From assembly GCA_965208275.1 (NCBI GenBank), contig OZ242331.1, positions 2,976,001-3,040,000 on the forward strand: 64,000 nt of DNA. Reading direction: 5' to 3'. This document shows positions 1-9,081 of this stretch, piece by piece (within the stretch, counting starts at the first letter, position 1; each line of letters starts with the position of its first letter). Position numbers and translations under genes: made by a program. The notes under the pieces are model-generated. The model was given only the letters and a program-made list of their open reading frames with translations, ran no database searches and was not told the origin of the DNA. This DNA comes from Bin5 sp022827195 (GTDB lineage Bacteria; Chloroflexota; Anaerolineae; Caldilineales; Caldilineaceae).

Positions 1-2234
1 CCGAACAGGTCGGCGGCCAGTTTCTCGCCGACCTGAATGGGCGCGCTTCGCAACGTTACCGAAGGGGAGCCGCGGCGAGAGCGGGCGGAGGTGGAAGCAG
101 CTGAGGGCCCGCTTTCCGCCAGCTCGAGCCAGGCGACCGACGTTTTCTCCAGGTGAATGGGACGCAGAATTACGTCGTCGGCCACCTGCTTCAGGTCAGC
201 CAGTCCGGACTGGGCAAGATAGAGCAGTTCCGCGGCGTGGCTCCAGGAAACGTGCTGCGTTTCGAGTGGTGGAGTGGCGCCGAAACTGCCGGATCGTCCA
301 TCGTCCTGTCCGGGGGAAGGGCCCTCCAGGAGCGCGGCAAGCGCGGTCAGCCGTTCCAGGATTTGATTGAGCTGAGCGCTGACCTCATCCCACTGGATTT
401 CGATTTCGCTCCACTCGGGTTGGGCGCGCCTTCGATTGTCAAGGGCGAGGAGGTGGGGATAGCCGTTTGCCGACACGGACAACCTGCGAGCGTCTGGTCT
501 CTCGTCGCGGTGGCGCAGTGCAAAGTCGAGCAGGAGGTCAAAGAATCCGGGGACAGTCGCTTGCAGCGAGCGGCGGCCGGCCTCGAGCTTGCTGACCAGG
601 GAGCGTGCAATCTCATGTGAGAAGCGCGGCGGGAGGTTGGAGACGGCCTCGGCCACGCTTTCGAGCAGGGAGGCCAGGATGCGAAGGTCGACCTGCCGTG
701 TAAACTGATCGGTGGCGGCGTTCTCAAGGTGATGGGCTTCGTCGATGATGAGATTGTCGTATTCGGGCAGGACCTGGCCGCCGGCCTCGACATCGGCCAC
801 CAGCAGAGCCTGGTTGATCACGAGAAGATGTGCTGAGACGGCGCGGCGATGGGCTTCGAGATAAAAGTCGCGGAAACGCGCTCCAAGGTAGTCATGCTTG
901 CCAGGAACTGCGCTCACCAGACAGTGTTCGGGGCTGCATTCGTCGGCACGTGAGGAGACCTGAGGGACCAGCGCCCTCTCCTGCCGGTCGTGCACGGGAA
1001 GCTCGCTGAGGTCTCCTGTTTGGGTGGTGGGCAGCCAGACCAGAATCTTGGCCAGGAAGCGCATTTCCAGGGGCGAGAGTCCCGTTGCCAAAAGGCCTTT
1101 GCGCGGGCGAGGTCTCTCCAGCCAGCGGGCCAGCCGCCGCGTGCAGAGATAGTGTGAACGGCCCTTCAGCACCATCGCCCGCACGGGCGGTTGTTCTTCG
1201 TCGCTGGGGGCCAGGCCGGACGCCTTCAGAACTCGAGACACGCGGGGCAGCTCCTGGTCAAGAAGCTGGTGCTGGAGGGGAATCGTATTGGTGGCGATCA
1301 CGACGCGGCTGTCATTAGCCCTGGCCCATGCGGCAGCTGGCAGGAGGTAGGACAGACTTTTGCCGATACCGGTACCTGCCTCGATGATCTTGTGATCGCC
1401 GCGGTTCAGCGCGTCCAGCACTAGTCTCGCCATGTCCAACTGGCCATCGCGGCGCTCGAAGCGCGGCTCTTCCTTGCCGTCGAACACTTCGGCAAGCGGA
1501 CCGGCTGGAGCGAAGGCAAAAGTGAGAAAGCCATCCTCGACTTCCTGCGGGGCTGCGCGAGAGACAAGGGGGGGAGGAAGACGAACTTCGCCCGGCCGGA
1601 GCCCTACAGGTTCCTCCCTTCTTGCGCCCTTTTGCACTCGGCTGGAGAGCGCGTCCTGGAAGAGGAGCAGAGGGTCCCAATCGCTTTCGAGTCCCGCCGC
1701 GCACAGAACCTCCAAGGTGGCTCTGGGCAGAGCCTTAATGCGGTCAACCAGGTGGAGCAGAAGGTCGGCGGTGGCTTCGGCGTCGTGGCCGGCGCGGTGG
1801 GCGTTTGGCAAAGAGATTTGCAGTGCCCGACACAGCTCGCCGAGGCTGTAACTGAACTGCCCTGGCAGCAGAATTGTCGCCAGCTCGTGGGTGTCGATCA
1901 CGGGTGTATTGATCTTGACGCCGGCAGCGCGCAGGAAGGAGACATCAAATCCGGCGCTGTGGGCGACGACGGCGTCGGCGCGCCCGCCGATGAAGGCCAG
2001 GATTTCGGGAGCCAACGCCTGGATTGGGGGTGCATCGGCCACGTCGGTAGGACGGATGCCGGTAAGCTTTTGAATGCGCGGCGGAATGGGGCGGCCGGGG
2101 TTGACAAAAGTGGCGAATCGCTCACGCGCACGGCCTGCTTGAAATCGGACCGCGCCGAACTCGATGATCCGGTCCCTCTTGGGACTGAGCCCGGTTGTCT
2201 CAAGGTCAAAGGCGACGAACGTGCGCGAGGACAT
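1..2234 (-). CDS. dinG: DEDDh 3'-5' exonuclease fused to DinG-type ATP-dependent helicase (partial)
   Basis: The frame is open from the ATG at 2234 to the window edge, so the C-terminus is missing (744 codons seen). Residues 1-170 form a DnaQ-like exonuclease: DLETTG near residue 10 (Exo I) and an HRAGHDAEAT segment (Exo III, DEDDh type). A superfamily 2 XPD/DinG-like helicase follows: Walker A GTGIGKS near residue 285, cysteines further on that may be part of an Fe-S cluster (CTRR, CSPEHC), and the DEAH box IIDEAHHLE near residue 492. Fusions of this type, as in Bacillus DinG, act in DNA repair and unwinding. An in-frame stop lies just upstream of the ATG, fixing the start. The gene lies 11 bp after the isochorismatase-like gene, so it is probably its last co-transcribed partner. 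Identity is firm; the substrate is not known. Confidence 0.9.
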   Translation of the reverse strand, partial: MSSRTFVAFDLETTGLSPKRDRIIEFGAVRFQAGRARERFATFVNPGRPIPPRIQKLTGIRPTDVADAPPIQALAPEILAFIGGRADAVVAHSAGFDVSFLRAAGVKINTPVIDTHELATILLPGQFSYSLGELCRALQISLPNAHRAGHDAEATADLLLHLVDRIKALPRATLEVLCAAGLESDWDPLLLFQDALSSRVQKGARREEPVGLRPGEVRLPPPLVSRAAPQEVEDGFLTFAFAPAGPLAEVFDGKEEPRFERRDGQLDMARLVLDALNRGDHKIIEAGTGIGKSLSYLLPAAAWARANDSRVVIATNTIPLQHQLLDQELPRVSRVLKASGLAPSDEEQPPVRAMVLKGRSHYLCTRRLARWLERPRPRKGLLATGLSPLEMRFLAKILVWLPTTQTGDLSELPVHDRQERALVPQVSSRADECSPEHCLVSAVPGKHDYLGARFRDFYLEAHRRAVSAHLLVINQALLVADVEAGGQVLPEYDNLIIDEAHHLENAATDQFTRQVDLRILASLLESVAEAVSNLPPRFSHEIARSLVSKLEAGRRSLQATVPGFFDLLLDFALRHRDERPDARRLSVSANGYPHLLALDNRRRAQPEWSEIEIQWDEVSAQLNQILERLTALAALLEGPSPGQDDGRSGSFGATPPLETQHVSWSHAAELLYLAQSGLADLKQVADDVILRPIHLEKTSVAWLELAESGPSAASTSARSRRGSPSVTLRSAPIQVGEKLAADLF

Positions 2235-2245
2235 CTATCTGCGTC

Positions 2246-2881
2246 TCACGTCTGCTCGACGTTTCCTTCAACGAAGGAGATGTCGGCGGCATTCCTGGTA
2301 ACGCTGCCGGTGTAGAGCCAGGAAACCTGCCGGAGGGTGAGGGCCTGGTCGAACTCGGTCAATGCGGAGATGCAATCGCTGGGGAGGACTACGGTAAACC
2401 AGCGCAGGCCGGCAGAAGCTGCCGTGTGCAGCACGCAGATGCTCGAAACTGTTCCGACGATCACGAGGTTGCGGACCTGCCAGACATTGGTCAGGAAATG
2501 CTCGAGCGGCGTACCGTAGAATCCGTCGTAGCGGCTCTTCTGGCAGACCAGGTCCTCCTTCTGCGGGGCCAGCTCGGCGACGATTTCCCAGCCCCAGCTG
2601 TTGACCTCACAGTGGCGCGGCCAGATGTCCCACTCGGGATCGCCTTCTACGTGGCTGTCCTGGGTGTAGGCGATGTGCACACCGGCGCTGCGGGCGCTCG
2701 CCAGTAGGGTCTGCACGTTCTCGAGCGTGCCTGCGGCGGCCGGCACGACCAGCGAGCCGCCCTCCTTGACAAAGTCGTTCTGCATATCAACGACGATAAC
2801 CGCGCTATTCTGCGCGGGCAGTGCGACGCGTGTCTTCCAGGGGATATCGGGGACCTCGACAGTCTGGCCGGGAATCTCCAT
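2246..2881 (-). CDS. Isochorismatase-family cysteine hydrolase
   Basis: This 211-residue protein belongs to the cysteine hydrolase family that includes nicotinamidase, isochorismatase and RutB-type ureidoacrylate hydrolases. The triad is visible: Asp32 in VVDMQND, Lys115 in CQKSRYDGF and Cys149 in SSICVLHTA. The length is usual for the family. I chose the ATG at 2881 because an AGGAGGG ribosome site stands just upstream; a longer 225-residue reading adds 14 residues without family similarity. It sits between a PhyH oxygenase and dinG in a minus-strand run of small-molecule catabolic genes, so hydrolysis of an amide or carbamate intermediate is likely, but the substrate cannot be read from sequence. 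Confidence 0.88.
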   Translation of the reverse strand: MEIPGQTVEVPDIPWKTRVALPAQNSAVIVVDMQNDFVKEGGSLVVPAAAGTLENVQTLLASARSAGVHIAYTQDSHVEGDPEWDIWPRHCEVNSWGWEIVAELAPQKEDLVCQKSRYDGFYGTPLEHFLTNVWQVRNLVIVGTVSSICVLHTAASAGLRWFTVVLPSDCISALTEFDQALTLRQVSWLYTGSVTRNAADISFVEGNVEQT

Positions 2882-2979
2882 CCTGCCCTCCTTCTTCACT
2901 GGCCGGTGAAAAGCGCAAAGCATCCTCAGAGGTCACCGGCAGTCCAGCCACAGATCAGTGCACCGCAGGCTCCCGGCTG

Positions 2980-3822
2980 CTAAGCCAGTTCCCAACGGCT
3001 GGGGTTGATGCCCGGTGCTTCGCTGGCCATATTGTCGGGCTTATTTCCGCCGCCGTAGTTCCAGCGCCGGATATTGCGGTCGATGAAGAAAGGCTTGACC
3101 GCGTCGGGAAGCTTCTCCAACTCATCTTGGGGCCACTGCTCGACCTCCTGCGCGACAGGCCCGGCCCAGGCGGGGCGGTAGGCGATTGCCAACAGCTCGC
3201 GCGCGTAGTTGCCTGCGTTGGGAAAGTTGCCGTGAAAGACGCGGTGATTGATCATCACGGCTGAGCCGGCTTCAGCAGTTACCATGACCTCTTCGGGGTG
3301 GGACTCGTAGCGCAGGTAGGGGTTGGCGTGGGCGTGCATCGCCAGGTGGGAGCGGGGGACCACCCGGAAGGGCGAGACCTCCTCCGTCAAGTCCTGGAGA
3401 TAGTAGAGCACGCGCACCGTGCAAGGACAGCTTCCCTCGTAACCGAAGATTTCGGAGCCGTAGGGCTGGCCGTCAGTGTGGATGCTGATGCCGGGGTGAC
3501 CGGGTTCGGAGCGGGCATAGGCGTAGGACATGAAGACGATTTCATCGCCAAACAGCCTTTCGAGAAACTGGACGGTTGGCGTATGGGCGATGAGCTCGGT
3601 GATGGCGCCGCCGACAAACTGGGTGCGCGGGCGCACCTGCTGCTTGACGCTGTAATCGACGGCAAATGTGTCCAGCCTGGAAGTTGCGGTCCGCAACTCT
3701 TCCAGATGCTCTTGGGAGAGCAGGTCGGGCATGACGGTATAGCCTTCGACTTCAAGCTGATAGACATGCTGGCCGAAGTTCAGCTCTGACCAATCGCGGT
3801 CGTCGATCTTGACATGGGCCAT
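2980..3822 (-). CDS. Phytanoyl-CoA dioxygenase (PhyH) family Fe(II)/2-oxoglutarate oxygenase
   Basis: The 280-residue protein has the non-haem iron facial triad of the PhyH family: His115 and Asp117 in ISIHTDGQP, and a distal histidine (193 or 197) in INHRVFHGNF, with Arg209 positioned to bind 2-oxoglutarate. Members hydroxylate very diverse small molecules, so no substrate is claimed. The ATG at 3822 is preceded by GGGAGGA; the upstream 16-residue extension is not conserved in character. It lies directly downstream of two Gfo/Idh/MocA oxidoreductases, suggesting a shared catabolic role on a polyol, sugar acid or related compound. A second, only distantly similar PhyH gene lies at 60.2-61.1 kb. 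Confidence 0.9.
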   Translation of the reverse strand: MAHVKIDDRDWSELNFGQHVYQLEVEGYTVMPDLLSQEHLEELRTATSRLDTFAVDYSVKQQVRPRTQFVGGAITELIAHTPTVQFLERLFGDEIVFMSYAYARSEPGHPGISIHTDGQPYGSEIFGYEGSCPCTVRVLYYLQDLTEEVSPFRVVPRSHLAMHAHANPYLRYESHPEEVMVTAEAGSAVMINHRVFHGNFPNAGNYARELLAIAYRPAWAGPVAQEVEQWPQDELEKLPDAVKPFFIDRNIRRWNYGGGNKPDNMASEAPGINPSRWELA

Positions 3823-3897
3823 TGAAGTCCTCCCTTTTGGGGTGGAAGGTCGATGATGAGCACCGGACACCGATCCTTTCCACTCGCCACATTCCGG

Positions 3898-4929
3898 TCA
3901 ACGATGGAAGATGTAGAGCGATCGATTCTCAAGCGGAAGGCTGATTCGCCGTTCCTGGCGATGGCTTTCGGCGAGTGCGAGGCAGACCTCGGTCAGGTGA
4001 TGGGCAATACCGATGGGGCCGAGGGTAGGCCGGCCCTCTTCGTGCGCCAGGACAAGGTCTTCGAGGCAGAATTGGGTGGCGCTGTATTCGGGCACTTGCT
4101 CGACGGGGACGTCGGCTGCGATGCGGCTTCTGCTGCCCTGGTATTGGCGGAGCTGCAGCCCTGTACCATTGTTGAACATGCGCAAACTGCCGCGGTCGCC
4201 GAGCACTTCAAACTCCCAGTTGCCAGAGGGTACGCTGGCAGCGGCAACGCCGTTGGCGAAGGTCAGTTGAAAGATGCCGTAGGGGTCTTCTTCGAGCCGG
4301 TTATCGGGAATGCGATGGTCGATCGAGTTCAGCTCGCCCCAGATACTCTCGACACGCGGGTCGTCGAGCAGGAAGCTGAGCGTGTCGATTGAATGGATGT
4401 GGCCGTGCAGCAGGTTGGTGCCGGCGTAGTGGACAACTGCCTGGGGTTCGCCGATATCGCCGTTGCGGATCATGTCGCGAGCCTGGTGGTAGCGGACGTC
4501 GAAGCGGCGCAGCACAGCGGAGTTGAAGAGCGTGCCGTTTTCTTCGACTGCGTTGCGCAGGGCATCGGCTTCCAGCATGGAACAGGCAATCGCCTTCTCG
4601 CAGAAGATCAGAGGGGCGCCCTCCTGGGCGGACTTGGTCGCCATTTCGGCGTGCAGGTGGCCGCGCGTGCAGACCGCGACCATGTCCGGGGCCTCCTTGC
4701 GGATCATCTCGACATAGTCGTCGTAAAGCGCATCGACACCCCAGCGTTCGGCGAAGTCGGCCCGCTTAGCGGCGTCGATATCTGCGCCGGCCACGACCTG
4801 CAGGCGGTCGCTGGCGAGGCAGGAGGCTGCAACCGAATAGGGAGGCGCTCTTTCGGGAAATTCGTCATCGATGGTGCTGCCCATGCGTCCAAGGCCGATG
4901 ATGGCGACGCGGTAGATTTTATCGGTCAC
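3898..4929 (-). CDS. Gfo/Idh/MocA family oxidoreductase (first copy)
   Basis: A 343-residue NAD(P)-dependent dehydrogenase of the Gfo/Idh/MocA family. The N-terminal Rossmann motif IGLGRMG is at residues 11-17. The family's EKP motif, which supplies the nicotinamide-contacting lysine, appears as Glu111-Lys112-Ala113, so the lysine is kept but the proline is lost. I chose the GTG at 4929 because GAGGAGG stands 10 bases upstream; the longer open frame would run into the neighbouring gene. The opening residues closely resemble those of the next gene upstream (both have IGLGRMGST), so the two may be paralogues with different substrates. Substrates in this family are usually sugars, inositols or their acids. 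Confidence 0.88.
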   Translation of the reverse strand: MTDKIYRVAIIGLGRMGSTIDDEFPERAPPYSVAASCLASDRLQVVAGADIDAAKRADFAERWGVDALYDDYVEMIRKEAPDMVAVCTRGHLHAEMATKSAQEGAPLIFCEKAIACSMLEADALRNAVEENGTLFNSAVLRRFDVRYHQARDMIRNGDIGEPQAVVHYAGTNLLHGHIHSIDTLSFLLDDPRVESIWGELNSIDHRIPDNRLEEDPYGIFQLTFANGVAAASVPSGNWEFEVLGDRGSLRMFNNGTGLQLRQYQGSRSRIAADVPVEQVPEYSATQFCLEDLVLAHEEGRPTLGPIGIAHHLTEVCLALAESHRQERRISLPLENRSLYIFHR

Positions 4930-4978
4930 GGTGCATGCACCTCCTCGAAGTGTTTTTCGCCCATACCGGATGCCAGTC

Positions 4979-6094
4979 TCAGGCCCGAACGGCCTGCGCC
5001 TTGCGAATGCGGGCGGGGACGGCGTCGTGGGTGATTCCGGATGAAAGAATGCGGAGTGAACGGTCGGCGAGGGGCAGGTCGACGCGGCGACCGCCCTGGC
5101 GGTGCGACTCGCGCATGGCGATGGCGATCTCCAGCGCCTTGCGCCCGTCATCTGCTGAGCAGCGCGGCTGCGTTCCGGTCTCGATGCAATGGATGAGGTC
5201 ATCGATTGCAGCGAGGCCCATGCTGGGAACGCTGATGGGCAGTGGGAAAGGGGCCTGCGCGGGCACGCCCTGATCGCGAAGGCCGCCTGGGACCCAGCGG
5301 TAATAGTGGGTCTCCATGCCCTGGGCCAGAGAGCGGACGCGGCCCTCGGTGCCGATCAGGTCGAATTCCCACGGGGCCGCGCCGGTCGGTGTGGTTCGCA
5401 GAAAACCGCGGACACCATTTTCGAAGGCCAGATAGCCGCTGCCCATCAGGTCTTCATCGCCGGCCGCTTTCGCGTCCGACTCCATCTCGCCGAAGACCCA
5501 TTCGACATCGCCGTTGACAAGGAAGCGCATGGCATCGATGGCGTGGCTGCCGCTGTGGGAGAGAGCGCACTGTGCGTAGGCGGTGATCTGCAGAATCTCG
5601 CCCAGTTCGCCTTGGTCCACCATGCGCCGTGCTTCGGTGAAGAAGGCATTGTAGCGGCGGGAGCAGTTAACGGCGACGGCCACGCCCTTGCGGTTGGCGA
5701 GGTCGATCACGTCGTCGGCTTCGGCCAGGCTGATTGTAAAGGGCTTTTCGGCCCAGATCGCCTTGACTCCGGCGTTGATTGCGTCCTGCATGATGACAGC
5801 GCGGTGGCGGGCAGTGGTGCAGACGCTGACGAAATCGGGGCGCTCTTTCTCCAGCATTTCCTTGTAATCTGCGTAGATCTGCCGTTGGGAAAGCCCCCAG
5901 CGGTCGGCGAAGATTTTCCCTTGTTCGGCGTGCGGGTCGACGCCGGCGATCAGTTCCGTATGGGGGGAAGCGACATAACTGGGTGCGTGGCAGTAGGGCA
6001 TAAAGAACTGGCCGCCCTGCTTGATTTCATCGTCGAATGTGCTGCCCATGCGCCCCAGGCCGATAACGGCGGCGCGGTAGATGGTGGAGGACAT
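4979..6094 (-). CDS. Gfo/Idh/MocA family oxidoreductase (second copy)
   Basis: A 371-residue paralogue of the downstream gene, with the same IGLGRMGST nucleotide-binding start at residues 11-19 and an intact EKP motif (Glu116-Lys117-Pro118). The C-terminal domain should bind the substrate and is typical of sugar or polyol dehydrogenases. The ATG at 6094 has a GGAGT ribosome site. It lies 49 bp upstream of the first copy and 32 bp downstream of RidA, in the same direction, which indicates one transcription unit. Tandem, non-identical dehydrogenases next to an enolase-superfamily member suggest consecutive steps of one pathway; this is inference from gene order. Confidence 0.9.
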   Translation of the reverse strand: MSSTIYRAAVIGLGRMGSTFDDEIKQGGQFFMPYCHAPSYVASPHTELIAGVDPHAEQGKIFADRWGLSQRQIYADYKEMLEKERPDFVSVCTTARHRAVIMQDAINAGVKAIWAEKPFTISLAEADDVIDLANRKGVAVAVNCSRRYNAFFTEARRMVDQGELGEILQITAYAQCALSHSGSHAIDAMRFLVNGDVEWVFGEMESDAKAAGDEDLMGSGYLAFENGVRGFLRTTPTGAAPWEFDLIGTEGRVRSLAQGMETHYYRWVPGGLRDQGVPAQAPFPLPISVPSMGLAAIDDLIHCIETGTQPRCSADDGRKALEIAIAMRESHRQGGRRVDLPLADRSLRILSSGITHDAVPARIRKAQAVRA

Positions 6095-6126
6095 TCTGTT
6101 TACTCCTTGCAGCGACGCGCGCGGCC

Positions 6127-6576
6127 TCAGTCGACGGCGATGATGGCTTCGATTTCGACCGCCCAGTTGAGGGGGACGGTCAGGCCAATGGCGCTGCGGG
6201 CGTGGCGGCCGGCGTCGCCGAAGAGCTCGATGAACAGCTCGCTGCAGCCGTGAATGACCGAGGGCGTGTCGTCGAAACCGGGCGCGACGTTGACCATGCC
6301 GAAGACCTTAACGACCTGCCGAACGTTGTCGAGACCGGCGATGGAGTGGACCGCCTGCAGAATGCTCAGCGCGCACAGCTGCGCGGCGCGATAGCCCTCC
6401 TCGGTGGTCAGGTCCTGTCCGACCTTGCCCTGGATCTCCTCATCGCCGAAGCGGGAGACCTGCCCGGAGACGTAGACATGGTCGCCGGAGCGGACGGCCT
6501 GCATCAGCCGGCCGCCGTCGAGGTCGACGACTTCCAGTTCGTAGCCCATTTCCTTCAGTTTTGCCAGATAGGACAC
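6127..6576 (-). CDS. RidA family (YjgF/UK114) protein
   Basis: A 149-residue RidA/YjgF/UK114-like protein. The C-terminal pattern HARSAIGLTVPLNWAVEIEAI, here split as HARSAIGLTV and LNWAVEIEAI, carries the arginine and glutamate typical of the enamine/imine deaminase pocket. Classical RidA hydrolyses reactive 2-aminoacrylate made by PLP enzymes; other family members act in dedicated catabolic pathways. It is somewhat longer than the 128-residue archetype because of an N-terminal stretch that reads MSYLAKLKEMGYELE. It lies between the MR/enolase gene and the oxidoreductase pair, so a pathway-specific deaminase or hydrolase role is likely. Confidence 0.88.
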   Translation of the reverse strand: MSYLAKLKEMGYELEVVDLDGGRLMQAVRSGDHVYVSGQVSRFGDEEIQGKVGQDLTTEEGYRAAQLCALSILQAVHSIAGLDNVRQVVKVFGMVNVAPGFDDTPSVIHGCSELFIELFGDAGRHARSAIGLTVPLNWAVEIEAIIAVD

Positions 6577-6662
6577 GCTCTTCTCCTGTGAATGATCTGC
6601 GCGCGCCGGGATTGGGCGCGGCTGGGTGACGGGTCGTTAGGAACTGTGGATTATTGACTCTC

Positions 6663-7940
6663 TTATGTTTCCCTTGTCAGCAGCGGGGCCTGGCTGGCGC
6701 GCAGGTACAGGTCGGCGAACTCGGGGCTGCCGTCATCGTCCAAATATTCGGTCCGGACGCCCCGTTCGTAGACCGGCTGGTTGGCGGTGCGCCAGTAGTT
6801 CCACATGCTTGAGTCCTGGCTCCAGCTGGAGTCCGGGAAATAGATGCGGACACCATTGAGACGGCTGTAGCGAATCAGTCGGCGGGGGAGGCTGAAATCG
6901 GCTTCGTCGACGCGATACGCGCTCAGGGCTTCCTCGTCCAGCGTAATGCCCAGGCCAGGCGCCTCGGGTGTTTGGGCGAAACCGCCGACCACGGGGATGC
7001 GCTCACTCAGCAGGTTGTGTTCATAGAGCTCGTGACAGTTGATGGCGGGCCATTGGGCGTGGCTGAGTACGGCGCCCAGGTGCAGCGCCATCGTTGTTGT
7101 GAGACCGGTGCCGACCATCTGGATGAAGAAGGGCATGTTGGCGGTGGCGGCTGAGATGCCGGAGCGCATGACGTTTGTGACGCCCCCGGCGACGACGAAG
7201 CCGTCGCAGTAGCCCTGCTGGATGGCGACCGCACCGGGTACGCCGCCGTAGTGATGGGCGATGGGCGTGCGGACTTTTTCGCGCAGAAGGCGGTTGCCGG
7301 CGACGTCGTCGGCCTTCATGGGACCCTCCCAGATCGAGATCTTGGGGAAGTCGGCCTCGAGCTCGCGCAGGACGGGCACGGCTGTGGAGACATCGAGGAG
7401 GAAATCGTTCCAATCGCAGTCGATGTGGAACCAGTCGGGCGTGGCGTTGCTGATGCGCCGGACGGTCTCGTAGACGTCATGCCAGGGACGGGTCTTGATC
7501 TTGATCGAGGTGAAGCCCAGTTCGACGGCGACCTTGGCCTCGCGTGCGTAGGCCTCGGGCCCCATGTCGTGGTCCCAGAAGGAGACGGGGCACCAGTCTC
7601 GCACTTTGGTACCCAGCAAGCGGTGGACGGGGACGCCGGCCAGTTTTCCGGCGGCGTCGAAGAGCGCCATCTGCAGTCCGGCGCCGAGGGAGTCATCCCA
7701 CATGCAGTCGAAGGGTGAGCAGCCGAGCACGCGGTCGGTGTCGGGCACGCGGCTCCAGGTGTAGTTCTGGATGGTTTCGCCGTAGCCGACGGTGCCGTCG
7801 TCGGTGGTTACGCGGATGAGTTCGCACTCCGACCAGCGATGGATGTTGGCGCGTTCCATCTCGCGGCGGACGCGCTCGACGAAGGGGACGACGAGCAGGA
7901 TGCGTTCGACGTTTGTGATCCTGGAGGCGGCGGTCATCAT
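6663..7940 (-). CDS. Mandelate racemase/muconate lactonizing enzyme (enolase superfamily) protein
   Basis: A 425-residue enolase-superfamily protein. The KxK pair that abstracts the alpha-proton in the MR subgroup is at Lys147/Lys149 (SIKIKTR). Metal ligands are likely Asp174 (FHIDCDW), Glu205 (SIWEGPM) and a third around residue 230-247. Such enzymes are usually acid-sugar dehydratases, racemases or cycloisomerases. Two ATGs are adjacent at 7940 and 7937; AGGAAC precedes them. It heads the minus-strand run followed by RidA and two dehydrogenases, consistent with sugar-acid or polyol breakdown. More than 1 kb of non-coding DNA lies upstream, so its promoter should be there. Confidence 0.88.
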   Translation of the reverse strand: MMTAASRITNVERILLVVPFVERVRREMERANIHRWSECELIRVTTDDGTVGYGETIQNYTWSRVPDTDRVLGCSPFDCMWDDSLGAGLQMALFDAAGKLAGVPVHRLLGTKVRDWCPVSFWDHDMGPEAYAREAKVAVELGFTSIKIKTRPWHDVYETVRRISNATPDWFHIDCDWNDFLLDVSTAVPVLRELEADFPKISIWEGPMKADDVAGNRLLREKVRTPIAHHYGGVPGAVAIQQGYCDGFVVAGGVTNVMRSGISAATANMPFFIQMVGTGLTTTMALHLGAVLSHAQWPAINCHELYEHNLLSERIPVVGGFAQTPEAPGLGITLDEEALSAYRVDEADFSLPRRLIRYSRLNGVRIYFPDSSWSQDSSMWNYWRTANQPVYERGVRTEYLDDDGSPEFADLYLRASQAPLLTRET

Positions 7941-9081
7941 GTGTTCCTATGCATAGGCGATGGGCTGCGAAAGGTTTGCAAGTTATTTTGAATGGATTCT
8001 AACACGCTCTGCGAGTATTTTCCTGTGGAGTTCATCCGGATTCCATTCCTGCCCGCTTCGGTCGCCGGCGACAATGCTCCGGCATTTCTGTAGAGTGCCG
8101 TCAAGCCGATGGGCCTTCTTCCCAACCCCTAAGAAATTCCCTGGCTTCTCCGGCCGTTGGTCCCTCAATCTGCATGTTTGTCGTACTGACATGGCGGTTG
8201 TCGGGCTCCTTTGTCTAATGGGCCCGAAATCCTCTCGTTTTGGCGCTAGAGGGGGAAATATGTCCCCAAATGTCCCCAAATGTCCCTAAATGTCGCAGTT
8301 TATTTTTTTCTTGGAAGGGGTTGTACCGCGCCGCTATTGGTGGTTTTTCGGGCGTTTTCCGGGCAGAATTTGGCGGTTGGAATCGCATGTCAGTTACAGA
8401 GTAGCAGATGTTCCGAGCATTTGCTTTTTGGCGGGATCCGGGCCGGTTCGGTGGCACCGGTCTTGCATGATGTAGACAGCGTAGCACGGTCGGAGCGCTT
8501 TTGCACTGTAGTTCGCCACTTTCCATCATCACTTGTCTTTTTCGTCATGGCCCGGTCGTTTTTGCGTTACTTCAGTGTGTGCTGCCGGGCTGGCGGCGCC
8601 TGGGTCCTGGTGACGTGATGTCGGTCCAGATGATAAGGTACCTCAAGCGATCATCTTGTGCGGCCCAAGTCGAGCGAAGTCCAGTGAAGTCGGTTCAATT
8701 CGGGTCTGTTCCAACTATTTGCGCCGATCCTGGCTGGAATCTCGCGGTTAAATGGGCCTGACAGTGACAGTGTAGCACGGTTTCGGCTCTCTTGCCGGGA
8801 AAAGTGCGAAATTGGGTTGCGCGGACCGACAATGTTGTCTTTCCCATCAATGCCGACGCATGGCGCTCCGGCTACAGTTATACTTTTGATCATGCCGCTG
8901 GCTTTTGCACGCGATCCCGACTCTTGGTCAGTATTCGATGTTCGACTCTGGTTTGCAATCGGGGTCCTTCTTCAAGCGGCGAATTGTCGTAAGAGTGGCG
9001 GCTTGGATCCATGGGCGTTCCGCCGGCATGGCCGTTGGGAAGGGCCTCCGGATTCCATCTGGAAAGCAGGCTCAGTCCGAA
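7941..9081. other. 1.1-kb intergenic region without a supported gene
   Basis: No open frame here has a plausible ribosome site or family resemblance. The stretch is less GC-rich than its surroundings. It contains one copy of a dispersed repeat (about 8140-8325), including a short run of the motif AAATGTCCC repeated three times near 8266-8295. The rest, about 8330-9080, holds only low-complexity echoes such as AAGTCGAGCGAAGTCCAGTG near 8668. It separates the SelA-like gene from the MR/enolase operon and should hold that operon's promoter, but I could not pick out convincing -35/-10 boxes. Confidence 0.6.
8140..8325 (+). repeat. Dispersed intergenic repeat, copy A
   Basis: This stretch matches the reverse strand of 57065-57262. 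TCCGGCCGTTGGTCCC at 8149-8164 is identical to the complement of 57215-57230. TCTCGTTTTG at 8233-8242 is identical to the complement of 57137-57146. The distance across both blocks is 94 bases in each copy. Between and beyond the blocks similarity is patchy but continues through a GGGGGAAATATGTCCCC segment, a near-palindrome, into an A/T-rich end. The pattern suggests an old, decayed repeat family. Confidence 0.65.

Noticed and set aside
8280..8761. Overlapping plus-strand open frames of 60-112 codons in the 7.9-9.1 kb gap
   Set aside because: No ribosome sites, no family resemblance, and they cross the dispersed repeat and low-complexity DNA.
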